Source: Cutibacterium modestum
GTDB lineage: Bacteria; Actinomycetota; Actinomycetes; Propionibacteriales; Propionibacteriaceae
Reading direction: 5' to 3'
Length of the DNA stretch: 64,000 nucleotides
Assembly (NCBI RefSeq): GCF_008326345.1
Contig: NZ_BJEN01000001.1
Coordinates: 124,001 to 188,000, forward strand
The notes under the pieces are model-generated. The model was given only the letters and a program-made list of their open reading frames with translations. It had not been told where the DNA came from and made no database searches. Positions 1 to 8,585 of this stretch are shown piece after piece (position 1 is the first letter of the stretch; the number at the start of each line of letters is the position of its first letter). The translations under genes were made by a program, and so were the position numbers.

Positions 1-516
1 TGGCCTTATGACCCGGCCCGAGCGCGCAAGTTACTCGCTGACGCCGGATACAGCAATGGTCTCACGCTCAGGCTCCGTACCGCCGCATTGCCCTATGCGA
101 CGGCAGCATCCAGAGTAGTGGCTTCTGAACTGGCCCGGGTTGGTATCAACGTCGTCACTGACGAGTTGGAATTTCCCGCGCGCTGGCTCGACGTTGTCTA
201 TACGCATGCCGACTACGACTTAACTATTGTCGCCCATGTGGAGGCTCGCGACATTGTTAACTGGGCCAATCCGGATTACTACTGGCGCTACCGTAATAAG
301 GAATTTAACCGTCTCATCGAGTCGGCGCGCACTGGTCCGGCTGAGCGCACAAACGAAACTATGATGCAGGCCAGCCGGATCCTGGCCACCGACGCAGCGG
401 GTGGGTTCTTGTTCCTCATGCCGAAGATCACCATCAGTAGGGTCGGCGTCACCGGTCTGCAACGCAACTCGACGTCAATGAGTTTCGATCTGACCAAGGT
501 GAGGAGGTCGAAGTGA
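1..516 (+). CDS. ABC transporter substrate-binding protein, family 5 (partial, C-terminal end)
   Basis: Only the last 171 codons are in the window; the frame is open from base 1, so the start lies upstream. The visible protein opens with WPYDPARARKLLADAGY, a segment typical of family 5 solute-binding proteins (peptide, dipeptide or nickel binding, SBP_bac_5), in which aromatic and charged residues precede the second lobe. The protein should sit outside the membrane, probably as a lipoprotein, and deliver substrate to the permeases encoded next. Its stop codon overlaps the start of the following permease gene by 4 bases, which shows operon membership. The substrate cannot be read from this fragment; peptides are the usual ligands. 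Confidence 0.88.
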   Translation, partial: WPYDPARARKLLADAGYSNGLTLRLRTAALPYATAASRVVASELARVGINVVTDELEFPARWLDVVYTHADYDLTIVAHVEARDIVNWANPDYYWRYRNKEFNRLIESARTGPAERTNETMMQASRILATDAAGGFLFLMPKITISRVGVTGLQRNSTSMSFDLTKVRRSK

Positions 517-1490
517 CTCTCCTCAAACGTGTCCTGTTGCCCCTGGGAGAGTTGCTGGCGTGGCTGGTCGTCGCTTCCCTCGTAGTCTTTGCGCTACTCA
601 GCTTGCTCCCTGGGGATGTCGCTCAGGTCATACTTGGCGCTAATGCCGATCCAAAGGCGGCTGCTGTGGTGCGTTCACGTCTCGGGCTCGATCTTCCTTG
701 GCCTCAGCGCTACTGGGATTGGATTAGCGCCCTCGTAAGGGGTGACCTTGGTACCTCAATCGTCTCGGCCGAACCCATTGGCCCGCAGATTGCTTCTCGT
801 CTTGCCGTGACGGGTTGGTTGGTTGGGTTGTCCCTGGCGCTCGCTCTGCTGGTCTGCTTACCGGTGGGAGCGTACGCCGCGGTGCATCGTCGGGAAGGTC
901 GTGGTTTTGTGGCCTCGGCGCTGTCTCAGGTTTTGATGAGTATTCCTGCCTTCTTAGCTGGCATCCTGCTCATCTTGCTGTTTTCGGTAACTCTCGGTTG
1001 GTTGCCGGCTGGCGGCTACGTTCCTTTGCATGCGGACGTAGGTGAGTGGGCAGTCCACCTCGTCTTGCCTGTCTTGTCACTTTCAATCGTTCAGGCGGCC
1101 CTCATGACGCGGTATGTCCGTAGTGCTTTCATTGATGTGCTGGCTGACGATTACTTGCGCACCGCGCGGGCGGCCGGGTGGCGGCTGTGGCCAGCTTTGC
1201 ACCGTCACGGGCTGCGCAATGCTTCGATCAGTCTGGCTACCGTACTCGGGCTTCAGGCCAGCGCGATGCTCGTCGGTGCCATCGTCGTGGAGGAAGTGTT
1301 TGTCATTCCCGGTCTCGGCTCGTATCTTCTCGACGCGGTTAGCACCCGTGACTTGCTTGTCGTCAGCGATGTCGTCATGGTCATCGTGGCCATTGTGTTG
1401 GTCATCTCTTATCTCACAGACCTTATCGTCGTCATCCTTGATCCGCGCCTACGAACAACTGTCCGCGTTGCTCAGGAGGAACAGTCATGA
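513..1490 (+). CDS. Peptide-type ABC transporter permease (DppB/OppB family)
   Basis: This 325-residue integral membrane protein starts at GTG 513, inside the stop of the binding-protein gene, with the purine-rich stretch GGTGAGGAGG just upstream. It has an N-terminal membrane helix, a periplasmic-type loop and a block of five further helices. The EAA-type cytoplasmic loop that docks on the ATPase reads DYLRTARAAGWRLWPALHRH near residues 210-230. Length and helix order fit the DppB/OppB family, the first of two permease subunits forming the channel. It overlaps the second permease gene by 4 bases, so translation is probably coupled. Confidence 0.93.
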   Translation: MTLLKRVLLPLGELLAWLVVASLVVFALLSLLPGDVAQVILGANADPKAAAVVRSRLGLDLPWPQRYWDWISALVRGDLGTSIVSAEPIGPQIASRLAVTGWLVGLSLALALLVCLPVGAYAAVHRREGRGFVASALSQVLMSIPAFLAGILLILLFSVTLGWLPAGGYVPLHADVGEWAVHLVLPVLSLSIVQAALMTRYVRSAFIDVLADDYLRTARAAGWRLWPALHRHGLRNASISLATVLGLQASAMLVGAIVVEEVFVIPGLGSYLLDAVSTRDLLVVSDVVMVIVAIVLVISYLTDLIVVILDPRLRTTVRVAQEEQS

Positions 1491-2299
1491 GGCGAACGGG
1501 TCTGGTCATTGGGTGTGTGCTGGTTGGATTTCTCATCATCGCAGGGGCGGCTTCCGTGATATGGACCCCGCACGACCCCATTCTTGTTGTCCCAACTGAG
1601 CGGCTAATGGGGGCTAGTTGGCAACACTGGCTAGGTACCGACGGATTCGGTTCTGATATCGCCTCGCGGATGCTTGTGGGCGCCCGTACTTGCCTGCTCG
1701 TTGGTGTGGTCTCAGTGCTCATAGCAGCTGGCATCGGTGTGCCGTGGGGGGTTACCTCGGCGATGTTGCCTCGTCCGTGGTCAACAGTCGTTGGTCGAGT
1801 CGCAGACCTCCTCTATGCCTTTCCGGCACTGCTGCTTGCCATCATCCTGGCCGCTGCCGTGGGCGGATCGACGGTGACGGGAATGATTGCAATTGGGGTA
1901 TCGACGGTGCCAGTGTTCGCACGCATTACCAGAATTGCTAGCCGTCAGATCCTCGCGCAGGACTATGTGGTTGCCGCGCGCAGCTCCGGGATGCCGTGGC
2001 GATCCGTGGCTTTCAATCATGTTCTTCCCAATATTGCCCCACTGATCGGGGTACAAGCCTCTGTTTCCTATGGTATGGCGATCTTGGCTGAAGCTGCGCT
2101 GAGTTACCTCGGTTTAGCGACGCCGGCAACCGTCCCGACTTGGGGACGTATGTTGCGAGACTCGCAGGTATACCTTTTCGACTCACCCTGGTTAACCGTG
2201 GCGCCAGCGGTGGCTATCGCGGGAGCTGTGATGGGTTTCACCCTCCTTGGTGACGGATTGCGAGACTTCCTCGACCCGCGTTTGAGGGAGGTTCGTTGA
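1487..2299 (+). CDS. Peptide-type ABC transporter permease (DppC/OppC family)
   Basis: This 270-residue membrane protein is the second permease of the dpp/opp-type transporter. It starts at ATG 1487, overlapping the upstream stop, with AGGAGGAA a few bases before it. The N-terminal helix is followed by the short segment HWLGTDGFGSDIASRMLVGA, the typical start of DppC proteins, and the coupling loop VAARSSGMPWRSVAFNHVLP lies near residue 165. The final residues DFLDPRLREVR match the usual DPRLR ending of this family. It works as a heterodimer with the preceding permease in the cytoplasmic membrane. Its stop TGA shares a base with the ATG of the next gene. Confidence 0.93.
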   Translation: MRRTGLVIGCVLVGFLIIAGAASVIWTPHDPILVVPTERLMGASWQHWLGTDGFGSDIASRMLVGARTCLLVGVVSVLIAAGIGVPWGVTSAMLPRPWSTVVGRVADLLYAFPALLLAIILAAAVGGSTVTGMIAIGVSTVPVFARITRIASRQILAQDYVVAARSSGMPWRSVAFNHVLPNIAPLIGVQASVSYGMAILAEAALSYLGLATPATVPTWGRMLRDSQVYLFDSPWLTVAPAVAIAGAVMGFTLLGDGLRDFLDPRLREVR

Positions 2300-3108
2300 T
2301 GTCTCTGTTAGAGGTTAATGACCTGGTTGTGGACTTCGGACGGCACCGGCGGGTTGCCGTCGACCACGTGAGTTGGTCTCTGGACGCCGGTGAGCGCCTC
2401 GGTCTTATCGGTGAGTCTGGGTCGGGTAAATCCGTCACAGCCCTGGCGATCATGGGCCTGCTACCGGGTAACGCGCACGTGTCTGGCTCGGTGTGCTGGC
2501 GCGGTAAGGAACTGCTAGGAGCTTCGGATCATGCCATGTCAGCCCTTCGGGGCAGCAGTATTGGAATGGTTTTCCAGGAACCCATGACGGCCCTGGACCC
2601 AACTACGAAGGTCGGTCGGCAAATAGGGGAGGTGCCGCTCCTGCACCGCACCGTCAGCCGTGGCAAGGCTCGTGGGCGTGTTCTTGAAATGCTTGAGCAG
2701 GTCGGAGTCGAAGATCCAGCCAGGGTAGCGGACTCCTATCCGCATCAGCTCTCCGGCGGCCAGCGGCAGCGAGTTCTGCTAGCTATGGCGTTGGTGAATT
2801 CACCGGATCTGCTCATTTGCGATGAGCCGACGACTGCCCTGGACGTCACGGTGCAGTCTCAGGTATTGACAACTATCGACGAGGTGCTCGACTCGGTTGG
2901 CGCCGCGTGCCTATTCATTACCCACGACCTGGCGGTGGTTTCGCACATTTGTCGAGACCTCATCGTTATGACTTCGGGCAAGGTCGTCGAAGCTGGGTCA
3001 GTGCGCGATGTGTTGACTCATCCTGAGCATCCCTACACTCGTGGTCTGCTGCGAGCTGCCCGACTCGACCTTGTTGAGCCTGGGGCGACAATCGTGTTGG
3101 AGGATTGA
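2299..3108 (+). CDS. Peptide-type ABC transporter ATPase (DppD/OppD family)
   Basis: A 269-residue ATP-binding subunit. The start is taken as ATG 2299, which overlaps the upstream TGA by one base; a TTG one codon earlier is less likely. The Walker A motif GESGSGKS is near residue 40, the ABC signature LSGGQRQR near 150, Walker B LLICDEPTTALD near 170, and the H-loop FITHDLAVV near 210. The end contains the short oligopeptide-transporter extension (HPEHPYTRGLLRA) but is shorter than full DppD proteins, which often carry a longer C-terminal cluster-binding or dimer segment. It pairs with the next ATPase to power import. Confidence 0.93.
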   Translation: MSLLEVNDLVVDFGRHRRVAVDHVSWSLDAGERLGLIGESGSGKSVTALAIMGLLPGNAHVSGSVCWRGKELLGASDHAMSALRGSSIGMVFQEPMTALDPTTKVGRQIGEVPLLHRTVSRGKARGRVLEMLEQVGVEDPARVADSYPHQLSGGQRQRVLLAMALVNSPDLLICDEPTTALDVTVQSQVLTTIDEVLDSVGAACLFITHDLAVVSHICRDLIVMTSGKVVEAGSVRDVLTHPEHPYTRGLLRAARLDLVEPGATIVLED

Positions 3109-3893
3109 TGACGACTCAGATCGAGGTTGAGGACCTACACCTGCACCTAGGATCACACAGTCGGGGCACGAATGTTCTTGACAGCGTCTCGCTGCACGTT
3201 GACGAGGGTGAGCGGCTAGGTCTGGTCGGGGAATCTGGCGCTGGAAAGTCCACCCTGCTTCAGGTGATGATCGCGCTGCGACAACCAGATTCTGGAACTG
3301 TTCGTTTTAAGGGGAAATCCCTCGCGGATACCAGCGCTATCCGCGAGCTCCGGCGATCGGTTGCGATGGTATTCCAGGATCCACGGTCCTCCCTTGACCC
3401 TCGTATGAGTGTTGGAAGGGCGATCACCGAGCCGCTGCGGACGCCGGTTGCCCGGCGAACGACACGCCAACAGCGTAAGGACAGGCTGGCGAAGGTCATG
3501 GTTGATGTTGGGCTGGACCCCGACTCTGCCAGCCGGTTCCCGCACGAATTTTCGGGTGGGCAACGGCAACGCATTGCCATTGCTAGAGCCTTGATTACCG
3601 AACCCGACGTTCTGCTTGCTGATGAACCCGTGTCGGCGCTGGACGTGTCAGTGAGGGCTCAGATCCTCAACCTGCTCAATGATCTGGTGAGAGAGCGCGG
3701 CCTAACAATGGTCTTCGTCTCCCATGACTTAGGCGTTGTGCGACATCTATGTGACACGGTAGCTGTCATGAGCGTTGGGCGGGTTGTCGAGCGGGGCCGA
3801 CTTGCTGACGTGTATCGCGATCCGCAGCATGAGGTTACTCGGAAATTGTTGACAGCGATTCCACGTATCCGCGTGGGTGATTCCACCGACTGA
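3108..3893 (+). CDS. Peptide-type ABC transporter ATPase (DppF/OppF family)
   Basis: A 261-residue ABC ATPase and last gene of the transporter operon. ATG 3108 overlaps the stop of the preceding ATPase. Walker A GESGAGKS, the signature FSGGQRQR, Walker B LLADEPVSALD and switch histidine FVSHDLGVV are all present, so it should be catalytically competent. It would form an ATPase heterodimer with the DppD-like protein. A decayed fragment of this very gene is found again at about 8262-8540, directly upstream of serA. That suggests this gene and serA were once neighbours and that their junction was duplicated. Confidence 0.93.
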   Translation: MTTQIEVEDLHLHLGSHSRGTNVLDSVSLHVDEGERLGLVGESGAGKSTLLQVMIALRQPDSGTVRFKGKSLADTSAIRELRRSVAMVFQDPRSSLDPRMSVGRAITEPLRTPVARRTTRQQRKDRLAKVMVDVGLDPDSASRFPHEFSGGQRQRIAIARALITEPDVLLADEPVSALDVSVRAQILNLLNDLVRERGLTMVFVSHDLGVVRHLCDTVAVMSVGRVVERGRLADVYRDPQHEVTRKLLTAIPRIRVGDSTD

Positions 3894-3930
3894 CACGAAT
3901 GGGGTAGTCGGCTCGACGACTCTCCTAGAA

Positions 3931-4295
3931 GATGTGGGTGAGTGAAGCCTGTGATGAGGGTGACCTCATTAGTGCTCTCGGCGGGGATGACCTGTTGGAC
4001 ATCCGGTCGCGCACTCGGGTCAGGCGTCGCGTAGTGGAAGCGTGTTGCTGATCTTAGGCGGTAGGTGTCTCCTGTATTGCACGAATCAGATGGACGTTGG
4101 TGCTTTGGTTGGTGTGCCGGCGTTTAATGCCCCGTACTTGAATACCCGTTCTGCCGTTGAGTTTGCGGTGGCTGAGGTCATTGATATAGCTCGTCGTCTC
4201 AACGATCGTAACGCTCAGATGCACAATGGTGTGTGGCGCAAGTCTGAGTTTGGGTTCCACGGGATCCATGGACGCTGACGCCGGATTGTGGGCCG
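3931..4295 (+). pseudogene. Decayed duplicate of the 5' part of serA
   Basis: This stretch aligns by eye with the intact serA gene at about 8655-9022. Shared DNA includes the counterparts of DDLISALDGVDLLGIRSRTR, of NAPYSNTRSVVE (here NAPYLNTRSAVE), and of NTQMHNGVWRKS (here NAQMHNGVWRKS). It lacks the first 25 or so codons, contains an early stop and a scrambled segment around 4045-4085, and ends shortly after the codons matching HEIRGRRLGIIG. An open stretch of 78 codons survives (4042-4278), but it cannot make a dehydrogenase because both the N-terminus and the whole NAD-binding and ACT parts are missing. It starts about 40 bases after the intact dppF gene. Confidence 0.85.
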
Positions 4296-4429
4296 ATACC
4301 ACTGACCTGGAGGTAGCCATCTGAGCTCGAATTCTATGAGTCTGCTACATGCAATTTATAGCCTTGGGTGATCATGCGTTGAGTTGCACCATGTTCCAGC
4401 TGGCCGAGTTTCAAATGTAACCCAAGCTG

Positions 4430-5089
4430 TCAGCCAGTGGATTGATCTCCCTCGTCGATTTCGTTGAGGTAGTTGTAAATCGAGAACCTTGAGACCCCCA
4501 ATTCTTGGGCGGCGCGCTCGGCGGCCTCACGCAGCGAGAAAAAGCCGAGCTCCTTGAGGTTCTTGACGACTTCCACCTTGTGCTGTTTTCGCATCAGATT
4601 AACAGGAACCCCTACCTTCTTGATGGAACGAGCAAGGAACTGATCGGCTGCATCGTCGAGATCGTGGAAGAAGGACTCATTAGGTGTCGGGAACGTGGGA
4701 GTCGGGGTGGAATGACCGAGCATGAGAGATGCCACTGCTTCGATCCTCTGCCAAGCTGTGACGTCCGAGTTAAGGCAGAGGGCGGCGACCGGCTCATCGT
4801 CTGGAGCATGCACGATGATCGTTGTGGAACGCAGCAGCCGCCCATCAGGCAGACGGGACTGATAGCCCACTTGGGAGGCCAAGGTACCAGCGGCATACTT
4901 GGATAGCAGGAGATCCGTAGCTGGGCCGCCCACCTGTCTTCCCGTCAGGGATCCCTCAATGGCGACGATGGAGTTCGGCAGCATCGTGAGGTCGTGAAGA
5001 ACCACTTCGCTGTCACAGGCGAGCACATGCCTCAATGGTTCAATCAACTGTTTCAACACGGCGAAGGTCGCTTGGTAATAGTCGCTCAT
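4430..5089 (-). CDS. YheO-type PAS/HTH transcriptional regulator
   Basis: A 219-residue protein with the layout of the YheO (DauR-like) family. The N-terminal PAS-like domain (about residues 10-125) starts with a segment like LIEPLRHVLACDSEVVLHDL and contains the family stretch SVVAIEGSLTGR-like NSIVAIEGSLTGRQVGGPAT. The C-terminal helix-turn-helix (about 165-210) reads LGFFSLREAAERAAQELGV followed by SRFSIYNYL. The middle (about 130-150) looks like a variable linker. It is transcribed away from the permease and desulfidase genes at 5230-7907, so it probably controls them, perhaps sensing an amino acid. E. coli controls its cyuPA genes with an Lrp-type regulator, so this pairing is different. 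Target and ligand are inference. Confidence 0.85.
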   Translation of the reverse strand: MSDYYQATFAVLKQLIEPLRHVLACDSEVVLHDLTMLPNSIVAIEGSLTGRQVGGPATDLLLSKYAAGTLASQVGYQSRLPDGRLLRSTTIIVHAPDDEPVAALCLNSDVTAWQRIEAVASLMLGHSTPTPTFPTPNESFFHDLDDAADQFLARSIKKVGVPVNLMRKQHKVEVVKNLKELGFFSLREAAERAAQELGVSRFSIYNYLNEIDEGDQSTG

Positions 5090-5106
5090 AGCACTTCTCT
5101 CTCGAA

Positions 5107-5129
5107 CGATCGGCAGTCTGCCGCAATCG
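5107..5129. promoter_or_regulatory. Dyad in the divergent regulator/permease intergenic region
   Basis: The core CGGCA-GTC-TGCCG (5111-5123) is a perfect inverted repeat flanked by CGAT and ATCG-like arms. It lies 17 bases in front of the regulator gene start (5089) and upstream of the candidate permease promoter. It is a plausible operator for the YheO-type regulator, but no binding site for this family member is known to me. Confidence 0.4.
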
Positions 5130-5146
5130 ATCGTCTCAACTGATAG

Positions 5147-5175
5147 TTGACTCAGATCAACGATATGCTTAAGCT
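5147..5175 (+). promoter_or_regulatory. Candidate sigma-70-type promoter of the cyuPA-like genes
   Basis: TTGACT (5147-5152) and TAAGCT (5170-5175) are spaced by 17 bases. This places a transcription start near 5182 and a short leader before ATG 5230. The candidate fucI promoter at 49236-49264 has nearly the same pair of hexamers and the same spacing. Confidence 0.5.
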
Positions 5176-5229
5176 ATCACACATCATGTTGAACTTCTAT
5201 CAATGAAGGCACAAGTGAAGAGGAGTACG

Positions 5230-6522
5230 ATGCAGTACATCGCCAACCGCAGCCGGGACGGTATGTCGGAGGAGCAATGGCGTGAAGCCACTCGTTTCGA
5301 CGGTACAGACTGGGGCTGGGTCATCATGAGCATCGGCATGGCGATCGGTGCCGGGATCGTCTTCCTTCCCGTCAAGGTGGGGCTTGTCGGTTTGTGGGTG
5401 TTTTTGGCCTCCTCTGTCATCGCTTATCCTGCGATGTACCTGTTTCAGCGGTTATTCATAAACACCTTAGCCGAATCACCGGAATGCGAAGATTACCCAG
5501 GCGTAATCTCGGGATATCTGGGAAAGAACTGGGGATTCTTTCTCGGGATGCTGTACTTCATCATGTTAGTGATCTGGGTGTTCGTGTATTCGACAGCGCT
5601 CACCAATGATTCCGCATCCTTCCTCCATTCTTTCGGTATTACGAAAACTGTGTGGTCCCACAGTCCATGGTACGGGTTGGCGGTGATCTGCATCATGGTG
5701 GCGATCGCATCTCGAGCCGAAAAGGTGCTGTTTCGCATCTCGAGCTTTATGGTCCTTACGAAGTTGTCGGTGGTCGCATTACTTGGTGTCGTCATCGCGG
5801 GACACTGGAGTTTGTCCAATGTTGGTTCATTCCCCAGCATGGGATACCTACTCAAGCAGACAGTGGTGATGTTGCCTTTTACGCTCACCTCGATCCTGTT
5901 CATCCAGTCCCTCAGTCCTATGGTGATCTCTTATCGGTCTCACTATATTTCAATTGCCGTGGCTCGCTACAAGGCACTGCGGTCGATGAACATCGCCTTC
6001 GGAGTACTCTTCGTTACGGTGTTCTGCTACGCCATTTCGTTCAATTTGGCGATGGGACACGATCAAGCTGTAAAAGCCTACGAACAAAACATCTCAACCC
6101 TCGCTATGGCTGCTCAGGGTATGGGTGGAAGTACAGTAAAGGTCATGTCTTTGTTGCTCAATATTTTCGCGGTCATGACGGCTTATTTTGGCGTCTTCCT
6201 GGGTTTCCGTGAAGCTTGCAAGGGAATCGCCATGAATATGCTTCAGCGGATAATTCCTTCTGACCGTATCAATGAGAAACTCGTCAGTTGGTGCATTCTC
6301 GTTTTCGCGGTTCTCGTGTCTTGGGGTGCTATTCTACTCAATGCGCCAGTGCTGAGCTTTACCTCAATCTGCAGTCCTGTGTTCGGGATGATCGGATGCC
6401 TCATACCGGCATATCTTGTGTATAGAGTACCGGCACTGCATAAGTATAAAGGTCCAGGTTTGGTGCTTATTATCATCACTGGAGTCCTCTTGGTTGTATC
6501 ACCATTCCTAGCGTTCAGTTGA
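5230..6522 (+). CDS. HAAAP-family amino acid permease, cysteine/serine type (CyuP/YhaO-like)
   Basis: A polytopic membrane protein of 430 residues with about eleven hydrophobic segments. The opening WGWVIMSIGMAIGAGIVFLPV is typical of the hydroxy/aromatic amino acid permease family, and the length fits. ATG 5230 is chosen because GAAGAGGAGT precedes it; an in-frame ATG at 5203 has no ribosome site. The next gene encodes L-cysteine desulfidase, and in E. coli the same pair (CyuP/YhaO and CyuA/YhaM) takes up and degrades cysteine. L-cysteine import is therefore the best guess, with L- or D-serine as alternatives. It sits 32 bases before cyuA, so one transcript is likely. Confidence 0.85.
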   Translation: MQYIANRSRDGMSEEQWREATRFDGTDWGWVIMSIGMAIGAGIVFLPVKVGLVGLWVFLASSVIAYPAMYLFQRLFINTLAESPECEDYPGVISGYLGKNWGFFLGMLYFIMLVIWVFVYSTALTNDSASFLHSFGITKTVWSHSPWYGLAVICIMVAIASRAEKVLFRISSFMVLTKLSVVALLGVVIAGHWSLSNVGSFPSMGYLLKQTVVMLPFTLTSILFIQSLSPMVISYRSHYISIAVARYKALRSMNIAFGVLFVTVFCYAISFNLAMGHDQAVKAYEQNISTLAMAAQGMGGSTVKVMSLLLNIFAVMTAYFGVFLGFREACKGIAMNMLQRIIPSDRINEKLVSWCILVFAVLVSWGAILLNAPVLSFTSICSPVFGMIGCLIPAYLVYRVPALHKYKGPGLVLIIITGVLLVVSPFLAFS

Positions 6523-6554
6523 TTCTCGGATGAATTTTGCGGAAAGGACAAATC

Positions 6555-7907
6555 ATGCTGCCTGCCGAGCTCAATGATGGGCATTCCGACCGTCCAGAGT
6601 GCCGTGATGTTCCATCGACTACCGTCACCAAGCTGGCCCCAGAGGATATCGATCGGCTGCTCGACGCTCTCCATATCGGAGTGGTACCGGCTACAGGGTG
6701 CACCGAACCGGTGGCCCTTGCCCTTGCGGCCGCCCGTGCCCGACTGGCCTTGGGGCTGGCTGAGGAACTGCCTGACGATCTGCGGATTGAAGCGCGAGTC
6801 TCACGGAACATCATGAAGAATGGGATGGCCGTCATGGTGCCAGGCACCGGGTTACCTGGGCTGGAGATCGCGGCTGCGATTGGAGTGGTCGAGGGCGACC
6901 CGAATGCTGGGCTGGGGGTGCTTGCCCGGGTAACCGAGGATGGTGCTCGATGTGCTCGCCGACTGGTGGACTGCGGTGCGGTACATCTCTCGGTGGCTGA
7001 GGTGGACGACGACGTCTACGCCGAGACCGTGCTATTCGCCGGAGGGCACCGCGCCTGGGTCTGTATTGCGGGGGATCACACGAACGCCTACTTGGAGACC
7101 CGAGATGACGAGATACTGGTAAACCGGGAACGGCCAACGGCTGATCACGTGAGTCCCACGGCAAAGTTTCTCCGTACTCTCACCTTGGCCCAGTTGGTCG
7201 ATTTTGCTCGTACAGTCGATCTTGAGCGTATCGAGTTCATCGCCAACGCGGAACGTCTCAACAGCGCCTTGGTGGCTGCGGGCCGAGAGAATTCCTACGG
7301 CATTGGGGTGGGGACTGCGATGCTGGGAGCCATTGAGAACGGACTCAATTCGGATGACCTGTGTTCCATGATGACCGCCCAAGCCGCGGCCGCCTCGGAC
7401 GCCAGGATGGGTGGCGCACCGCTACCGGCAATGACGAATAGCGGATCCGGTAACCAGGGAATTGTTGCCACCGTGCCGGTGACCGTCGCGGCTGACCGTA
7501 CCCATGCTTCATGGGAGCTGCGGCTGCGTGCACTCACTCTGTCTCATGCAGTAGCGCTGTATGCGCACGCAGGTCTGCCAGTACTGTCCGCGTTCTGTGC
7601 TGCTGCCACAGCCGCGATGGGCGCGGCAGCCGGAGTGTGTTTCGTCTTGGACGGCAGCTATGAGTCCATAGAACGAGCGGTCGCGTCCATGGCTGGGGAT
7701 ACCGTCGGCATGGTCTGTGACGGCGCCGGATGCAGCTGTGCATTGAAGGTGGCGGCCTCAGTCAATGCCGCCGGGCGGGCCGTGACGCTGTCGTTGGCGG
7801 GTCGCCGAGTGCCCGGCACCAACGGGCTGGTTCACGATGACGTTGATGCCGGTCTGCGAAGCATCGGACGTTTTGGTGACCCGCGGTATGAAGGAAACCG
7901 ACTCTGA
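6555..7907 (+). CDS. cyuA: L-cysteine desulfidase (CyuA/YhaM family, former UPF0597)
   Basis: A 450-residue cytoplasmic enzyme expected to split L-cysteine into pyruvate, ammonia and sulfide using an iron-sulfur cluster. The family motifs are visible: GVVPATGCTEPVALALA near residue 45, NSGSGNQGI near 290 and CDGAGCSCALKV near 390. These supply the conserved cysteines thought to hold the cluster. ATG 6555 is preceded by GGAAAGGA at good spacing; an upstream TTG at 6537 is less likely. It follows the amino acid permease on the same strand. The product could serve as a carbon, nitrogen or sulfide source, or guard against excess cysteine. Serine dehydratase activity is an alternative that the sequence does not exclude. 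Confidence 0.88.
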   Translation: MLPAELNDGHSDRPECRDVPSTTVTKLAPEDIDRLLDALHIGVVPATGCTEPVALALAAARARLALGLAEELPDDLRIEARVSRNIMKNGMAVMVPGTGLPGLEIAAAIGVVEGDPNAGLGVLARVTEDGARCARRLVDCGAVHLSVAEVDDDVYAETVLFAGGHRAWVCIAGDHTNAYLETRDDEILVNRERPTADHVSPTAKFLRTLTLAQLVDFARTVDLERIEFIANAERLNSALVAAGRENSYGIGVGTAMLGAIENGLNSDDLCSMMTAQAAAASDARMGGAPLPAMTNSGSGNQGIVATVPVTVAADRTHASWELRLRALTLSHAVALYAHAGLPVLSAFCAAATAAMGAAAGVCFVLDGSYESIERAVASMAGDTVGMVCDGAGCSCALKVAASVNAAGRAVTLSLAGRRVPGTNGLVHDDVDAGLRSIGRFGDPRYEGNRL

Positions 7908-8261
7908 GATTTTATCGATCATGATGGCCAAATAAGGCCGCCAATCGTACTGACCGTACGCTCAAGGTGGAGAATGTGGTCATGATCTTCCGGCGTGAGG
8001 CAGGGCGCGGGCATCGAGTAGGCGACGTAGTGACTTGATGCGCGGTGGGGGCTGTGCTGGAGGTTAAGGTTTCGGGGGCGCACACTCGAGGCTGTTCACG
8101 GTCGCCGCATTGAACTCTTCGGATTTGGCCAGGTCCTCATCGAAAGCGATGCGGGACAGGCCGAAGGGGCGCACCTTGGCGTGCGATGACCCAATCGCTT
8201 TCTGGTAACGGTTTGGCGTTGCTGGAACGCCCCTGCGACGGTCTGAGTCCAGTTTGGTTTT
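7908..8261. other. Gene-free stretch upstream of the dppF remnant
   Basis: About 350 bases with no convincing gene. A short piece near 8060-8090 (GAGGTTAAGG and CGCACACTCGAG) faintly recalls the start of dppF but is too weak to claim. No clear terminator follows cyuA; only a small GGCC-AAATAA-GGCC hairpin is seen near 7927-7940. Confidence 0.4.
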
Positions 8262-8540
8262 TCGAGAAGTCTCTCACCGACTCCAACGCCATCCGCGGCC
8301 TTCTCTTGATCCTCGATGAGTGTTGGGAAGGCGATTACTGAGCCGTTGCGGACTCTGGTTACCAGCTGAAGCGTAAGGACAGGTTGGCGAGGACCAGGAA
8401 TGATGTTGGTTTGGATCCCGAGACTGCCGGTTGCTTTCCGCACGAGTTTTCGGGTGGGCAGCATCAACGTATTGCGATTGCTAGGGCTCTGATTACTCGG
8501 GAATTATACGTATCCGTGGGGGACGATTCCACCCACTGAG
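8262..8540 (+). pseudogene. Decayed duplicate of dppF (peptide ABC ATPase)
   Basis: Aligned by eye with the intact gene at 3108-3893. The remnant encodes a counterpart of KSLADTSAIREL, then [16 protein letters not shown], then KDRLAKVMVDVGLDPDSA and [21 protein letters not shown], and finally the gene's last residues (RIRVGDSTD and stop). The Q-loop piece between the first two blocks and the whole Walker B to near the C-terminus are deleted, and there are frame changes. It cannot encode an ATPase. It ends 45 bases before the intact serA gene, which mirrors the serA fragment lying just after the intact dppF. Confidence 0.88.
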
Positions 8541-8585
8541 ACAACCGCAGCGAGTCCGCCCTACCTTGTCCATACACTGACAGCT

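Noticed and set aside
4042-4278. 78-codon open frame as a separate small protein
   Set aside because: It is the surviving open part of the decayed serA copy.
3894-8585. Classical mobile island with att sites
   Set aside because: No tRNA, integrase or short direct repeats at the edges; the flanks are gene fragments, which fits a duplication better.
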